Below are positions 37,640 to 50,700 of a DNA stretch of 64,000 nucleotides, in pieces. Both the position numbers and the translations under genes were made by a program. Position 1 is the first letter of the stretch. Each line of letters opens with the position of its first letter. The notes beneath the pieces were generated by a model, which had not been told where the DNA came from, made no database searches, and saw only the letters and a program-made list of their open reading frames with translations. The stretch is from Vanilla planifolia (Eukaryota > Streptophyta > Magnoliopsida > Asparagales > Orchidaceae), in NCBI GenBank assembly GCA_023846275.1, contig CM043869.1:38342737-38406736 (forward strand), given 5' to 3'.

Positions 37640-40600
37640 TTGTGTTTGATAAGTAAAGTCATAAATATTTAGTATTTTATTTTAATAGACTTATTTAATA
37701 TGAATTAGATTTATTTGTGAAGAATAAGCAATGCACTTTTGAAAATAATGAATTAGTTATCTTTAAATACCATGGAGTGTTTATCAAGTTTTTAGGATTT
37801 AAGGCATATACGTTAGCTTTGAAAGATTTTTTTTGTTATGAAATATAATGTTATATTGTTGATTATTAATCATAAGACACATATCTCCATTTATATCACT
37901 TTTAAATCCAACTTAAGCATCCAAATTATTCAATCATTCATTTAGGAAATATCTAAATTTCATTTTCATTGACTTAACCAATCTTAATCACCTCTTTCAA
38001 TCATCATAGTTTTGTTAAATATTACTTTTAGATCTTTATTAAATTTTATATTAGTCTATTATTAAATTAGAAAAATAAAATCTTACAAAAATAAGTTTGT
38101 TGTATTTTTATAATTAAAAAAATCATAAACCATACTCTAAGCATGGCCCAAGTGTAAGGCACTCAGGTCAACTAAGCTTGAGTGAGCTTAAGAAGCCTCA
38201 ACTTAGGAGACTAGTTGAAACCAAGTTAGGTTGGGCTCGAATTTGGTCAGGGTATAGTTCTGAACATGCTTAGGATAAGATAAATGAAGGATCAAGCTAG
38301 ACAGAACTTGAAGTATGTATGCAATGGGTTGAGTTAGGCAAATAATTATGTTAAACCTGTATATATACAAGTGACCCAAGTGATGAAATCTCATGCACAT
38401 AAGAGAGAAGCCAACCCCTTGTATCAGCTTGAACTATACATATGCTGAAAGCTTTATAAGTAGAAAAGATTTGAACACTTGTACCATGTGAGACTAAAAG
38501 GTTTTTCCACATCCTATGCTATAATGCCTAGTGAGATAGTTCTCACCATCTAATCATTGATTGGACAGTGAAGATTTCACTCATCTATAGGTATTCAGAC
38601 TATCCAAATCTCTCTATTTTGAATCATATGATTTAGATCATTCTTGTCTTTATCATTGATGAATCAAATGATCCATATTTTCATTGGAAGTGATAGATGG
38701 CCCAGATCTAATAGTCTTTTATCTTACCATCCATAATTTATTTACTTTTATATTTATTTATCTGATGATCCATATCTTCTCCAAAATAAATCTGATAGCT
38801 TTGGTTGATCTCGCCTAAGATTATTTCCATAGTCATTATTTAAGTTGTTACAAAAGCTTTCTAGAAGAAATTTTTTAAGCTTTTAGTAACTGCTTTCGAA
38901 AATATTTTTCCTTGACTTTTTAATGACTTTGATCAAAATATTTTAATAAAAACTCAATCTTATGAATGAAATGATTAACAAATATGAAAAAATTATAAGA
39001 TCTCTAAGAAGTACAATATGATATTACTTGAATATAAAATCTCTTGATAGCACTCTAAGATATAATACTATTAAAAAAATTTAAATTCTTTCAATTGATT
39101 CTAACACTTTTAAGCTTTCATTTTCTTACTTCACTTCATAATTCTGATATCTTTGTGCTTTGCTTTATTCATAAAAAAGCATAGGAAGTTATACTTTTAT
39201 TGAAATTTTTTTCTTATTATATTTTTGTTTTTTGTTTTAGGTTGGGTGGCCTAATATTTGTAAAAGCTTAAGTTCAATTTGATCTTATTAAAAAACCGAG
39301 TTAGGGTTGAGCTTGTAAAAACATAAGCTATAGTTAAAGTAGTAAAAAATAGAAAGTTAAAGGTTAACTATAAAAAAATCTCAAATTATAATTTTCTTAG
39401 TAGTGATGCTTTTCCCAACCTAGGTTGGTAGTGAATACAAATTCTAGTTTGAATTTAATTACCTAAATTTTTTTATATTTTTTTTTATTTTTATTTTTAT
39501 TTTTTTATTTTTATTAAGAATATTTAAAAAATAAATATAATTTGAAATGGTAAAAAGATTTTAGAATTCATAATTCATACCCCTCTTATGGGATTCATGC
39601 ACACTTTTATATCTTCACTTGACCACCATGACAATAACCCAAAACTTGTTAGATCGATTTCGTTAACCATTCGAATAGCTAATACATGCTTTAGGGATGA
39701 AAAATATTATGAGTTCTTACCTTAAAATGAAGTTTTTAGAATTCATGATTGAAAACGTGATGTTTTTCTGGATTCATTTTCAATCTCACAAAAATGACAC
39801 AAATAACCTTAGCAAATAACCTTCACTTTTTAAGCTCTTCTTCTCTTTATTTTATCACTTTCTCACTCACTTTCTAAACATATTAGTGGGTTTTTTGGGG
39901 CATGAGAGACAACTTATCGTCTTATTTAATAAAATAATAAATTAGCCATAGTTTAATATGATAAATTTCTTCTTTTTATTTTTATCTATAAAAATTTGTT
40001 AGAAATCCAAATGATTTTCAAAAAATGTAAGCCACATTTTTATGGATTTATTATGATGAGATATTCATAATGACATACGAATATGAGATCCAACTATTAT
40101 CATCCTAACATATTTTTCAAAGCACTTACTAAATAATACATTTTTGGATTCTAAACTTAAAATACATGTATCTAATATGTGAAATATAAATTTAAGAAAA
40201 TAATTGAGACATCGTTGTTACATATTATTGCATCCATTTGGATTGATATCAGGGATGAAATGTGAATAATGATAATAAAAGAGCATGAAGGTTTGTTAAA
40301 TAAATATTTTCTTAATTTATAATGGATCAATCATTAAGAAAAGGGGCCTTAAGTAGTAGCCCCATGAAAATGTAGCAAGGATCCAGAGGGGTATTGGTTT
40401 TGGTTAATGAGTCTCAAAAAGTGTAGATGTAACTAAGTAGGGTTTGCAAAAATACATTTGAATATATAATAATCAACCTAACTAGCCTAAGTACTTTTAA
40501 TAAAAGATGTAGAACATGGGTTCTATGGATGAAAAATGCCAGGGACTAATTGGTAATAAATTATGAAAATAAAGAAATGAATAGTTCAATGATAAAAATT

Positions 40601-41440
40601 CATAACATTGATTGTGGCATATATTTCTCATTCAATTTGTCATGGCAATGCTTATTACTTTTTTATTCCATATACATTAAAATCTAGCATGTGATATAAC
40701 CTAAAAGTGTACTAATATGTCTTGCAGTTATGTAGGTTTACTTATGAGTATTGTAATGGTTGTCTTATTTTATTTTGGCTTAAATATTTCTAGTTATTTG
40801 GAAGTATATAATAAGATTATAAGAAAAAAAAACATAATAATTTAGTAAAATTAGAACTCTTGGCTTTGTAATAACTATTGTTGTGTCAACGAGATTTAGA
40901 CTCATGTTATTTGTTTATAATTCTATTATAAGAGCACTGTAATAAATTTGGTTTGGGATTTAATGAAAGCTTGGTTTGTTTTCTTCTAACTACAAGCTAA
41001 TGTTTTTGTTCTTTAAAATTACTTTGTTTTATGATTTTAAAAAGAAAAATTTAAGCCATAAGATGGTTTGCTTTATATAATATTTAAATAAAAAACACAA
41101 TGATTTATGTGGAGTTATTGGCATTATAAAATAATATCAAAGCATAATTAAATTATAATTTAACCTATTATCTTAATAAATTGGAAATAAATAGATTAGA
41201 TAGTGGTATAATCCTACACCCAATATGAAATAACTCAAGTCTAACAAGTGGTTGATGAAGAACATCTCATAGAATCTTCTCTCACTTGAGAGCATCGATA
41301 TTTACCTTTAGTCAAGGATATATTATCATGAATATTGGCCTTAATGCTTACATTATCTCTTAAGGTATTCAAGATTTATCAACTTTTATTTTATTAATAT
41401 TCATACCACATCAAACTAGTAGAGGGATTGACTTTGATGC
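37640..41440. other. AT-rich intergenic DNA, low complexity
   Basis: No gene supported. A somewhat GC-richer patch (about 38130-38460) is unassigned. A T-rich low-complexity run made of TTTTTA/TTTTTATT units lies at about 39470-39520. Confidence -1.
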
Positions 41441-41449
41441 CAAACTATG

Positions 41450-42350
41450 ATATTCTGATCTCACTATATTGATGCTCAAACTCAAGTAGGTTTTGCCCTT
41501 TTCAAAGAGTCTTCCCCTTTGGTCACAAATTGTAATATCACTTCCATCATAACATACTTAACTTTGGAGTTTTATGACATTCAAGTAGATTTTTCCCTCC
41601 AAAAGGAATTTTGTTATCTCAAGACTATGCTATTTCATCCCTACACTCCCAGAAGTCTTCCGCAATAGTCACTCATTAATAAATGATTCCTCTCTTAAAA
41701 TGTCACCAATGATCACTTTTCACCCCCTTTGGGTGTTAAGAATTATGATATTGAATCTCATAGAAACTTCATAAAATCATGTTTTTGTTAAGATTATTAT
41801 TAGAATTATTGTCCAAAGGTAAGAATGCTCTTTGAAGTACTTGTGGAGAAGAGTAAAGTTGAGAGAAAGTCTCACTAAAAAGATTGAGATGGTACATTAA
41901 TTGTATATAACAATTCATTTTTTCACCCTTAGATGTCTTGTATAAGAGCTGCATCACATCTAATGGTTATTCTCCTTGATATATCATTAAACAATTACTC
42001 CTTACTCTTTTTGGGTGTTACAGATTAATCAAGTTCCTCTTGGTTCATCTTTGAATAGCATCGTACTAAAAGGGATGCCACATTGATAATATAAATGTCA
42101 AAATTTGATCTCGCTAGGTTAAATTATTGTTCCCTTAGGTTAGGATGCACTTGGTTTGTCTTGCCCTCAATAGGTGTCATTAATTTTATATATAAAGCAC
42201 AAAATTTTTACTCCATAATTGATAAGGGATAATTTATTCTTATAGCTCTAGAAGTCTTTTATAAGAACTGCACCTTATTCGATAATTCTTATCCCAGGGA
42301 TATCACTAAAATATTACTCTATACTCTCTTTAAGTATTATAGGGGGGTAC
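41450..42350. repeat. Degenerate tandem repeat, about 300-bp unit, three copies
   Basis: Three diverged blocks share wording in the same order. Block ends fall at about 41745, 42021 and 42340, each with AT.ACTC....CTCTTT..GTGTTA-like text; the last two carry TTGTATAAGAGCTGCATC (about 41938) and TTTTATAAGAACTGCACC (about 42253). Block middles carry ATTATTGT.C...AGGT.AG.ATGC.CTT (about 41810 and 42125). Copy identity is low, so the array is old. Function unknown. Confidence -1.
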
Positions 42351-42804
42351 CCAATTAATTGTATAATGCCACCCAAAAATATCACAAGGTGGTTAAGATG
42401 ACTAGGTGCTTAACATATATAACATAAACATATAGACTATTAACTAAAAATATTACAACTAACAAAAATAAATTCCAACATAAATGTTGTAGCATGATAT
42501 GAAAGCATTACACCATAAATTCTTAACCCTAATCACAATAACTCCTCAACCTTTACTATAATGCCTACAAACAATAAGAACTACCTCATGAGTGAATAAT
42601 TAATGTATCAATGAGATGAGTCACATATGAGATCCATAGACAAAACTTTAAATTAGAGGAAAGAGAAGTTAGAACATGCAAATCTTTAATTGGATAGTTG
42701 ACAAGAAGGTAGTTTAGGAGAATGTAGGGGCAAATCGAATAATGTAAGAAAAAGTGAAGAACATTAGATTGTGTTATTTATTTTAGAAAACTTTGACATA
42801 GCAT

Positions 42805-42876
42805 TTAAAATCAAATAGCTCATCAATACCCACAATTAGTTTTATATTAAAATCAAATAGCTCATCAATACCCACA
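42805..42876. repeat. Perfect 30-bp tandem duplication, 42-bp period
   Basis: The 30-bp unit opening TTAAAATCAAATAGC and closing AATACCCACA occurs at 42805-42834 and again, identical, at 42847-42876. Confidence -1.
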
Positions 42877-42879
42877 TTT

Positions 42880-44450
42880 AAATTAAAATTAAAAAGTTAC
42901 ATAACCACCAAATAAAGTTGAATTCTAACATCTCACTATATCTATAGTTTTTAAACATCATTATATTAAAAACAATGTGTCAAATAGTATTGTATTTCAT
43001 TAATAGAATCCAAATTTGTCAATATGATTTTATTCTAATCATGACCCAACATTTAACACTAATTTAAGTAAACAAGTTCTAAAATGATCACAAAAATCAA
43101 AAGTTTGTATATTTAAATCTTAATTTTGGAATGGATTAAGTTGATTTGGGTCTAAATATTTTTTATTTTAATTTTAACACCTTTCATTCTTTTACATGAT
43201 TATTAAACATGCATTCCATGGCTTTAGTTTAGATCAATAACATTGATGTTGATTTGGCTAAGGTCAGAATTGAAACCATCAATTTCAGCTATATTTTATT
43301 TTTTTAATATAATTTTGATGGGCCTAACTATTTTAGTCGAAAGTATTTTTTGAATCATTTTGGGTTTACATGAATTTTGGGTTCATTGAAAATCATCCCA
43401 ACTAATCACAAGATCATCACACTAATTTTGATCGTTAACTAAAATCACCAAAAAATAGTAGAAATTGCAATAATTAATTAAAACTCTAATTAATTGTGAA
43501 TTATCTTGACATAACCAATGATAATCCTAAGAGAGTAGGATTTGATTTTTTTGTTTTTTGAATTTTTTATTGTTAAAACTTATTTCTATTATATATATAT
43601 ATATATATCCCATACTTGTTTCATAATGGAGTTTGAAAATATTTCTTTAAGATATTTTATTTGATGCTACTATGATTGTAAGTTGTATATCTCAAGTTTT
43701 TCCCTTTGAAAGGTATTGATTTTGAACTATGTAAGCTTTAAATCATCATGGTACTTCATATGTTTCTTAAAATGTGCCTCACATCAACTTTGGAAAGTAT
43801 TTCATATGATTTTTGAGCTCTTAATAATAATTGTTCCAAAACTTATTTGCTTAGACTTTAGTATTCATCTAAACAATCATATTATCATCAACAACCCTAA
43901 TTTCATCATAAATCCTTCCATCAATTATTTTAAAATTAAAAAAAAGATAAAAAAATGGATATTTTACTGTTTCTCATGAAGGAGTATGAATATTGTTTAT
44001 AAATCATTTTTGGGGCACTATTTTCTATCACTTCGAATTAAGCTAATTTTGGAATTTATTGTATCTATAAAAACCTTTTGCTCTTTTGGATAACAATTGA
44101 ATCACAATTTAATTCCATATGAGTTAAAAGACATTTTAAAAATAATTACAAAATTATATTTTTCTTGTAAAACGGTGATGTCCAAAGTAAATGAAATATT
44201 AAAATAAAAGTAATCTCTTATTTTTTAAATAAGATAAAATCATAATAGTTACAACATTTAATTTAAAAAAAATTAGTGACAAATCACAATAAACATATTA
44301 ATTTTTTTTTATAAGTCCCTTTTATTATTATAGAAATTTTTTTTAAAATAATTTGCCTGTATTCTAGCGAAGAGTACTTTCTATAAAAAAGGCCAAGTTC
44401 AAAACTTCCAAATCCGTCAAATGTTCACCAAATTAAACAGAACAGCAAGC
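42880..44450. other. AT-rich intergenic DNA downstream of the GT61 gene
   Basis: No gene recognised. An (AT)n run lies at 43591-43608. The 87-codon frame at 43716-43979 is Ile/Asn/Lys-rich, as chance frames are here. The last part probably holds the 3' untranslated region of the minus-strand GT61 gene. Confidence -1.
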
Positions 44451-44452
44451 TT

Positions 44453-45984
44453 TCAATTCCTCTCCTCTTCCTCCACCGTCTCCGGTCGCCGACCCTCCAA
44501 ATACCGGCGAACCCTGTCCATCGTTCTCCTAAACCGCCCCAAATCCAACCTCACATTCTGCCTATCTAAATACACCCTCTTCGTCTCCTCCCACCCTCTC
44601 GCATTAATCGTCCCTGGCTCCCTCACAACCGGATGCTCCTTTCCGTACTCCTTCCACAGCGAGCTCTCCTCCGCCTTCACCTTATACGATATATACCTCA
44701 AACCCATCCTCCTCGCTGGCGCCCCGTAATACGTCTCCGACGCCCACTCCGTCCCTATTGGGATTATCTGCACGAACACAGACCCAGGCCTCATGAACAA
44801 GAAGTGCGTCATCGCTGCGCCGTGCACCCCCAGCATCACCTCGCTGTGGTTCAAAACCATATAGATGGCCGCCAGTTCGGTCGTCCTCTCCGGCCTCATT
44901 ACCTCAACCGCAAACCCCATCTCCTCCGCCATCGCCACCACCTCTCCCTCGTTTTCCAGCGACCTCGATCCATTCCTGAGCAGCAACGCCAATCTCGGTT
45001 TGTGGTTCGCGATTTCCCCCAAATTGGTTGGCGCCATAGCTAGGCTGAACCACCGGGTTCGATGCCGGTAAGCGTCGTCGAGCAACTGCCGAAAGGAGAA
45101 GATTGAGATGTTGAGCGGAAGCTGGGTTGGATCAACGGTGAGATCGTCGTGGATGCGGAGACCGATGGTGGTGGAGGGAAAGCAGTGGGTACGAGAGTCG
45201 TTGGAGAAGTTGATCGGGGGGAAGCGGGAGAGGCCGGCTAGGATCTCGGCGTACTTGGAAACCCACCAGTTGTGGTAGTCAAGAATGAGGAGGACAACGT
45301 CACGATTATGGTGGTGGGCGGTGAGGTAAAGAGGGAGGATTCCATCGTTGAACTCGTGGAAGACGTTGCCGGTGTAGCCTCCCGTGGAGAAGACGACGGC
45401 AGGGGATGAATGGACGACGTCGCAGGCGGGGGCAGTTTCGCTGCCACCGGATAATAGGCGGAGCTCGGACACGAGGGACATTACTGCGGTTTCCCATTTG
45501 CGGGTGTAGGGTCGGATTGTTTCCTCGTGGACGACGGCGGAAGAGAGGAAAAGGGAGGCGGAGGGAGAGTGAGCTCGGACTTCGCCTCGGAGGAAGCAGA
45601 TGTCGGTGCGGAATGCGGAGCGGTCGCAGCACATGGAGTTGTTGGAAATGGAGGAGCATGAAGGCGAGTACGCCCTGCTACTTATCCGCGATTCCTCCGT
45701 TCCTGAAAAGCCTGAAGAGGACAACCGAGATGAAATGTGAATGGTGGTAGTGAAAAAAGCTGGACGCATACCGAAAGCTTACGAGATCGAGGGACCATGG
45801 TGGAGGACGAACAGAGGAGGATGAAGGCGACGGCGAGAAAGAAAAAGAAAAAGAGCCGGATGAGTGTGGGCCTGGTTTTCCGGCTGCCGGAGAAGTCGGC
45901 TGAGGTGGGAATGCTGTGGTGCTCGGAGTGAGAGGAGGCCCACTTTCGCAACTGCCGAAATATGAAACGGTGGCGCTGCACCAT
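44453..45984 (-). CDS. GT61-family (DUF563) Golgi glycosyltransferase, two exons, 486 residues
   Basis: Exon 1 is 45984-45783 and exon 2 is 45711-44453. The 71-bp intron has GTAAGC...CTTCAG borders and splits an Arg codon, replacing an overlapping unspliced reading. The protein is a type II membrane protein: a basic cytosolic tail (residues 1-40), one transmembrane helix (41-60, LIRLFFFFFLAVAFILLCSS), a variable stem, then the catalytic domain. GT61 landmarks are STGGYTGNVFHEFND (about 176-190), HKPRLALLLRNGSR (304-317), LGVHGAAMTHFLFMRPGS (361-378) and a C-terminal TEWASETYYGAPARRMGL block. Length is normal for the family. Plant GT61 enzymes transfer xylose, arabinose or GlcNAc to xylan and other glycans in the Golgi (MUCI21, XYXT1, XAT types); donor and acceptor cannot be told from sequence. 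The ATG at 45984 is preferred over one 150 nt upstream because that extension would translate a CT microsatellite. Confidence -1.
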
Positions 45985-45996
45985 CTCTTCTACACG

Positions 45997-45998
<2 letters not shown>

Positions 45999-46032
<34 letters not shown>
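45999..46032 (-). repeat. (CT)n tract in the GT61 5' leader
   Basis: Seventeen GA units on the plus strand, so CT on the coding strand, beginning 15 nt before the start codon. CT tracts just upstream of start codons are common in plant leaders and can affect expression. Its length is likely variable between individuals. Confidence -1.
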
Positions 46033-46036
<4 letters not shown>

Positions 46037-46177
46037 ATGGAGCGAGGAAGTAGAGAGCAGAGAGAAGGCAAGGAAAAGCGAAAACAGAGGGCTTGATTGG
46101 TCTGAAAATAGTTAAAGATGGGACAAGACGTCAAGAATGCAGACTTCGAGGAGATGTGGACGTTCTCGTTAGCACAG

Positions 46178-46186
46178 CTTTATAAG
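46178..46186 (-). promoter_or_regulatory. Candidate TATA box of the GT61 gene
   Basis: Read on the minus strand, CTTATAAAG sits about 195 nt before the ATG. It would give a leader of about 160 nt that includes the CT tract. Position-based inference. Confidence -1.
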
Positions 46187-46189
46187 TTA

Positions 46190-47491
46190 TGTTTATCATA
46201 AATTATTGATTAAATAAAATAAAAAAATCGGTGCAGTTGATCAACCGTTGTTGATTTTGTTTATTTATTTATTTATTTTTCTCTGCTTTCTCTCTTAGCT
46301 TCATACCAACATTAAAAAAAGGTCACACAGAATTTTAAAAAATTATAAAAAAAACTGGTAGTTGAAGAGCTCAAAAAAATAAAAATAAAAAGAATTTTTC
46401 AGATTGCATGGGCAGCCGGCCGATTGATGGAAATAGAAAACATTATTGTATAAACAAATTGAAAAAAATTGTTTTTTTTAAAGGGTATATTTGTTAAAAA
46501 ATAAAGCATTCTAACATAACTTTTAATTTAAAAAAAGTTCACTGAAGAAGTTATTAAAAAGAATCCGTTATTGTTTTTCTTTTTAAACTTTTCATAGGAT
46601 ATGAAATAATTATAAACAAAAAAATCAAGAATGCATTTAAAAAAAATTAAAATATTTTAACAAAAATTTTAATTCATGAAAAAGAAAGAGACTTCATTTA
46701 ACAAATTCATTTATTAATCAACATTTCTTATAATTCAAATTACTTAAAAGTCAAGAGAGTATACCAATTAAAGCTCGTGAGTTTGGTCTTACTTCACCAT
46801 CCAGAAACAAAAAGAAGGCTTCAATATCCAAGCTTAGCTCGGATGTAGTTCGCTTCTTCTTGAATGTGCTGTAAAGCAATGTCAAATTAAAATGCCTAAC
46901 AAACATAAGTATTAATTCTTCTTGAAAAATGAGCATATATATATATAAGATTATTTAATTAAAATATTTTAAAAATTAATATATTTGATATATATTTTTA
47001 ACAAATTTATAACATAACAAAAAAAAATTAAGATTTATGATAATTTATATCAAATGTTGATAATTTGATTTAAATTAGTAAGATTTATATTAGTTGTGAT
47101 AAAAAAAAAAGAATACAAATCTTTAAAAAAAAGTAATAGAAATTTCAATAGTGATACTTAAAATTATCATGAATATAATAATATAAATTTAATAACTTTT
47201 TATATAAATCAATCACAAATGGATGATCAAAATTATAAAAAAAAATTATCATTTTACTTTAGTTGATATTTCAAAAAAAATATTAAAATACTAAATATGT
47301 CAAAAATATTTGAATAATTATAACAAATTTTAAATTTTATTAAGACTACTAAAAGTCAAATATCACTTAATAATTCTTAAATACTAATCAGATTAAACGT
47401 TTATCTATTATAAATTTATCAATTATAATTTCTTTAATAATAACTTATAATAATATCTATAAAATTATTTTTATTTATTAGTTTTACGCAA

Positions 47492-47493
<2 letters not shown>
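46190..47493. other. Intergenic spacer between divergent GT61 and RETICULATA-RELATED genes
   Basis: AT-rich, no gene seen. The GT61 gene is transcribed leftward and the next gene rightward, so both promoters lie in or near this 1.3 kb. Confidence -1.

Positions 47494-47524
<31 letters not shown>
47494..47524. repeat. Poly-T run of 31
   Basis: An uninterrupted T run followed by GCATTTTGCATTTTGC, marking a sharp change from AT-rich spacer to the GC-rich promoter/leader of the next gene. It could be a slipped microsatellite or the tail of a retroposed sequence on the minus strand. Confidence -1.
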
Positions 47525-47526
<2 letters not shown>

Positions 47527-47753
47527 ATTTTGCATTTTGCAAGCCGCAGCGGACCTGAGTTCCGTACTGTGGATGGGTGGCGCAACTTCAAATTTATCTT
47601 CCTGATTTCGCGTGCTCAACGTGCGGCTGCCGTCCATTCTTCCCGCGAGCATTACCTCAATCGAATAACTGAAAACTGACGCCATAAGCCGAGATAGAGC
47701 ATTGAGTGGTGGAATTCCACAGTTTGAACCCTACGTGTCTTCTTCATCGGTAG
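47525..47753 (+). promoter_or_regulatory. GC-rich promoter/leader of the RETICULATA-RELATED gene
   Basis: GC-rich sequence between the poly-T run and the ATG. No TATA box is seen, which fits a TATA-less promoter of a chloroplast-protein gene. The exact start site cannot be set. Confidence -1.
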
Positions 47754-50700
47754 ATGATGGCAGCCATGGCTGCCGTCGCCAACTCCACCTTCTCCCGCTC
47801 CGGCGACGGACGCCCTTCGGTATCCTACCTCCCCTCTCCAGCAAGGTTCTTAACCACGTCTTCCCTTGGCTATCTTGCCCCCAGATCTTCTCCTCGTCTC
47901 CGGATGCTCCGCGTCCGGCCTAATCGAAGCACCTTCCTCGCCAGATCTGGTGATGGCGACGGTGGCATTGGGTCTGGAAATTCAGGCGGAAGCAGCGGAG
48001 GGGGCGGTGGGGAGGATGAAGAGTCGCGTGGGAAGAACCGGAGGGAGGCGATCCTTGCCCTCGCTCAGATTGGGCGGTCGTTGAACAGCATACCGTCTGA
48101 CCTTGCTGGGGCTGTCAATGCCGGGAAGGTTCCCGGTGATATTATCTACCGCTTTGCAGAGTTAGAGAAGTCATCGATATTCCGGTGGCTGCTGCAGTTT
48201 GGGGGATTCAAGGAACGGCTACTGGCCGATGATCTCTTTTTGGCTAAGGTCGCCATGGAGTGTGGAGTCGGTATATTCACAAAGGTGGCGTTTAACATCT
48301 CTTCATTTCGCCACAATTATTTTGCAATTTGCGAATGTTGCCACGCTCGAGGCGGCCTCGAGTGAGGCTGAGGATTGCTAGCTTTTTGTGTTTATTTACC
48401 TTTTCTTGTGGTATGCTTTTGGAGTTTTCTCTTATATTTCAGTTTTTTGTTTTTGCTAGAATTTATTTTACAAATGTGTTCATTTTCATCATGGTCCTAT
48501 AAGCTTGTTACGCTAATTTCTATGACCACGACTGAATATCTCCTTGCATTGCCATTTTCGTGGTCATATATAGAAATGATTGCCACTATATTTGAGTAAT
48601 CTTGAATGATTGGATGTTAATCTTATAGCACGAGGTCGGTAAGTGGAGCAAAGATGAAGGCCCATGGTGTTCCCCTAATTTTTCTCCATATCTAATACCT
48701 CCGGTGGTTTACTATTTGTTTTGGTTCTAAGTTCATGCAACAGTACCAAGTTCAGTTAATCTCTTATTCATGTGAATGACTTTGGCTAAATTGCATTTTG
48801 AAAGCTTAAACGTGGTTTTTATTTTTGCAAGAAGTTTATGTGTCGTCAGGTCTTTCAGTCATATTCAGCTGTTATACTTTATTGGGAAAATGTCTTGAGA
48901 TTAGAAGATTTAGTTCGTTGAAATTTGCTACTGTTAATAAATTCCAGACAATTGAATTTCTATGCAATACGTATCTTCTTACCTTGAGTTTATTTTGTTT
49001 GAAATGCATGTTTGCTTTCAAAGTTTGAATTGAGGTGTCATTTTTGTTGATTGCACCTCAAAGTTGTATGGCTATGACTAAATTAATGTTATCTTTTGCA
49101 GACTACAGCAGAATGGGAACGTCGAAGAGAAAACTTTATGAAAGAACTCGATTTTGTTTTTGCAGATGTGGTATGCTTTCTTTAATGCTAGTTTTGCAAA
49201 TGATTTACCAAACCAACTAGCAAAAACGTTCTACATTTGCTTTCCTTTCCATTTCTAAATTGAGTTTTTATATTGCTTGCCATTTAACCATAACATTCTT
49301 AAACTCTAACTTCTTCATGTTTACATATTTGAAGTTCATGAATAAATTTTTATTGCTAATTTGCAAGTGTTTTTGCTGCCTGCAATTAATTCTTTTTGTT
49401 GTGCACTTTGCTCAAAACAAAGAGAAAAAATGACTGCATGTGAACTGTGTCCTATTTATTGTAGTTTAACCCATTTACTCAAACTTGTATGGTTTTCTTA
49501 TGCTGCTTTGGTTTTCAATGGAAATCAAGCTTTTATGCCTAGAGCTTTCAATTCACATATGTAGCAAGAACCAAAACGTTGAGCTGAAAACATGTTCGAT
49601 GGAATGCAGTTTTTTTTTGCTTGGCTACGATAACTTGGTGAGATTTCTCTTCTAATGATGGCCTGTGCTGGATTATGCATGCATTATGCATTTTCTGAGC
49701 CAAGTCATTTAACCCTCGCTGATCATGATAGTAATGTTTCTATCTCTGAGATAGTGAATTGCAGTAAAACTTTGTCAAATCAAGCTTACAGAAAATTGTT
49801 GCTAAACATGCATCAACTTATAATTGTTCAAATGTCATACTTGTACATTTTTCAAGATAAATCAAATAGAAAGTTTGTAGTAATGGAACATACTATCTGC
49901 CATTAGTTTACTCGTATCATATGACAAACCCTAAGTACAATATCAATGTACAGGCATTTACATCTTTGATGCAGAAAATATATAGCCATAATTATTTTTC
50001 AACCATGCCAAGCTATTAATTTACATGTATTTTTGTACGCATTCTAGGACATTGGTATTTTCTAACATCATGTTTAATCTTGTTAAATTCTTTGTAATCG
50101 TATTAATCAGTTGTTGAAAACATTTTCTTTGATCTTTTATTGTTTTCATTTGCTAATTAGAAATTTTCTAGGTAATGGCAATAATTGCAGACTTTATGCT
50201 TGTGTGGCTGCCAGCTCCGACTGTCTCTCTTCGACCTCCCCTTTCATTGAGTGCTGGACCTATCAGCAAATTCTTTCATGGCTGCCCAGATAATGCTTTT
50301 CAGGTATATCCTAATTACAAGGTGATCACGATTGGTTGTTTGATAGATCATTTTAGGTGGCCAGACAGGCTTATAAAATGAAGTATGAGTTTTGCAGGTT
50401 GCTTTGGCTGGAACTTCCTATTCGCTATTGCAGAGAATAGGTGCCATTGTGGTATGGTAGATAATTCTTTTACTCATGTTTGACATGAGTCCTAGCGTAG
50501 TAGTACTGAAACTACTAGTTAAATGTTTTTCACTATGGTTTTCTTGTCTTGTAGAGGAATGGGGCAAAGCTTTTTGTAGTTGGAACTAGTGCATCTTTGG
50601 TATGTTTATCATGTTTTTCCCCTTAAAAGGCATATCTTTCTCTAAATTTCTAATGCATCCTTATTTTCATGTATATTTCAACACACATAAAAGAAATATA

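Noticed and set aside
44633..45043. 136-codon plus-strand open frame and other antisense frames over the GT61 gene
   Set aside because: They lie opposite a well-supported GT61 exon, are Arg/His/Pro-rich as expected for the complement of GC-rich coding sequence, and match no family.
47494..47650. Poly-T run plus GC-rich body as a minus-strand SINE
   Set aside because: No recognisable A or B box and no target-site duplication; the GC-rich part is better explained as the neighbouring gene's promoter and leader.
48285..48365. Unspliced extension of the RETICULATA-RELATED first exon
   Set aside because: Family sequence continues exactly at the exon starting 49102 after the AAG|GTGGCG donor, so the extension is intron.
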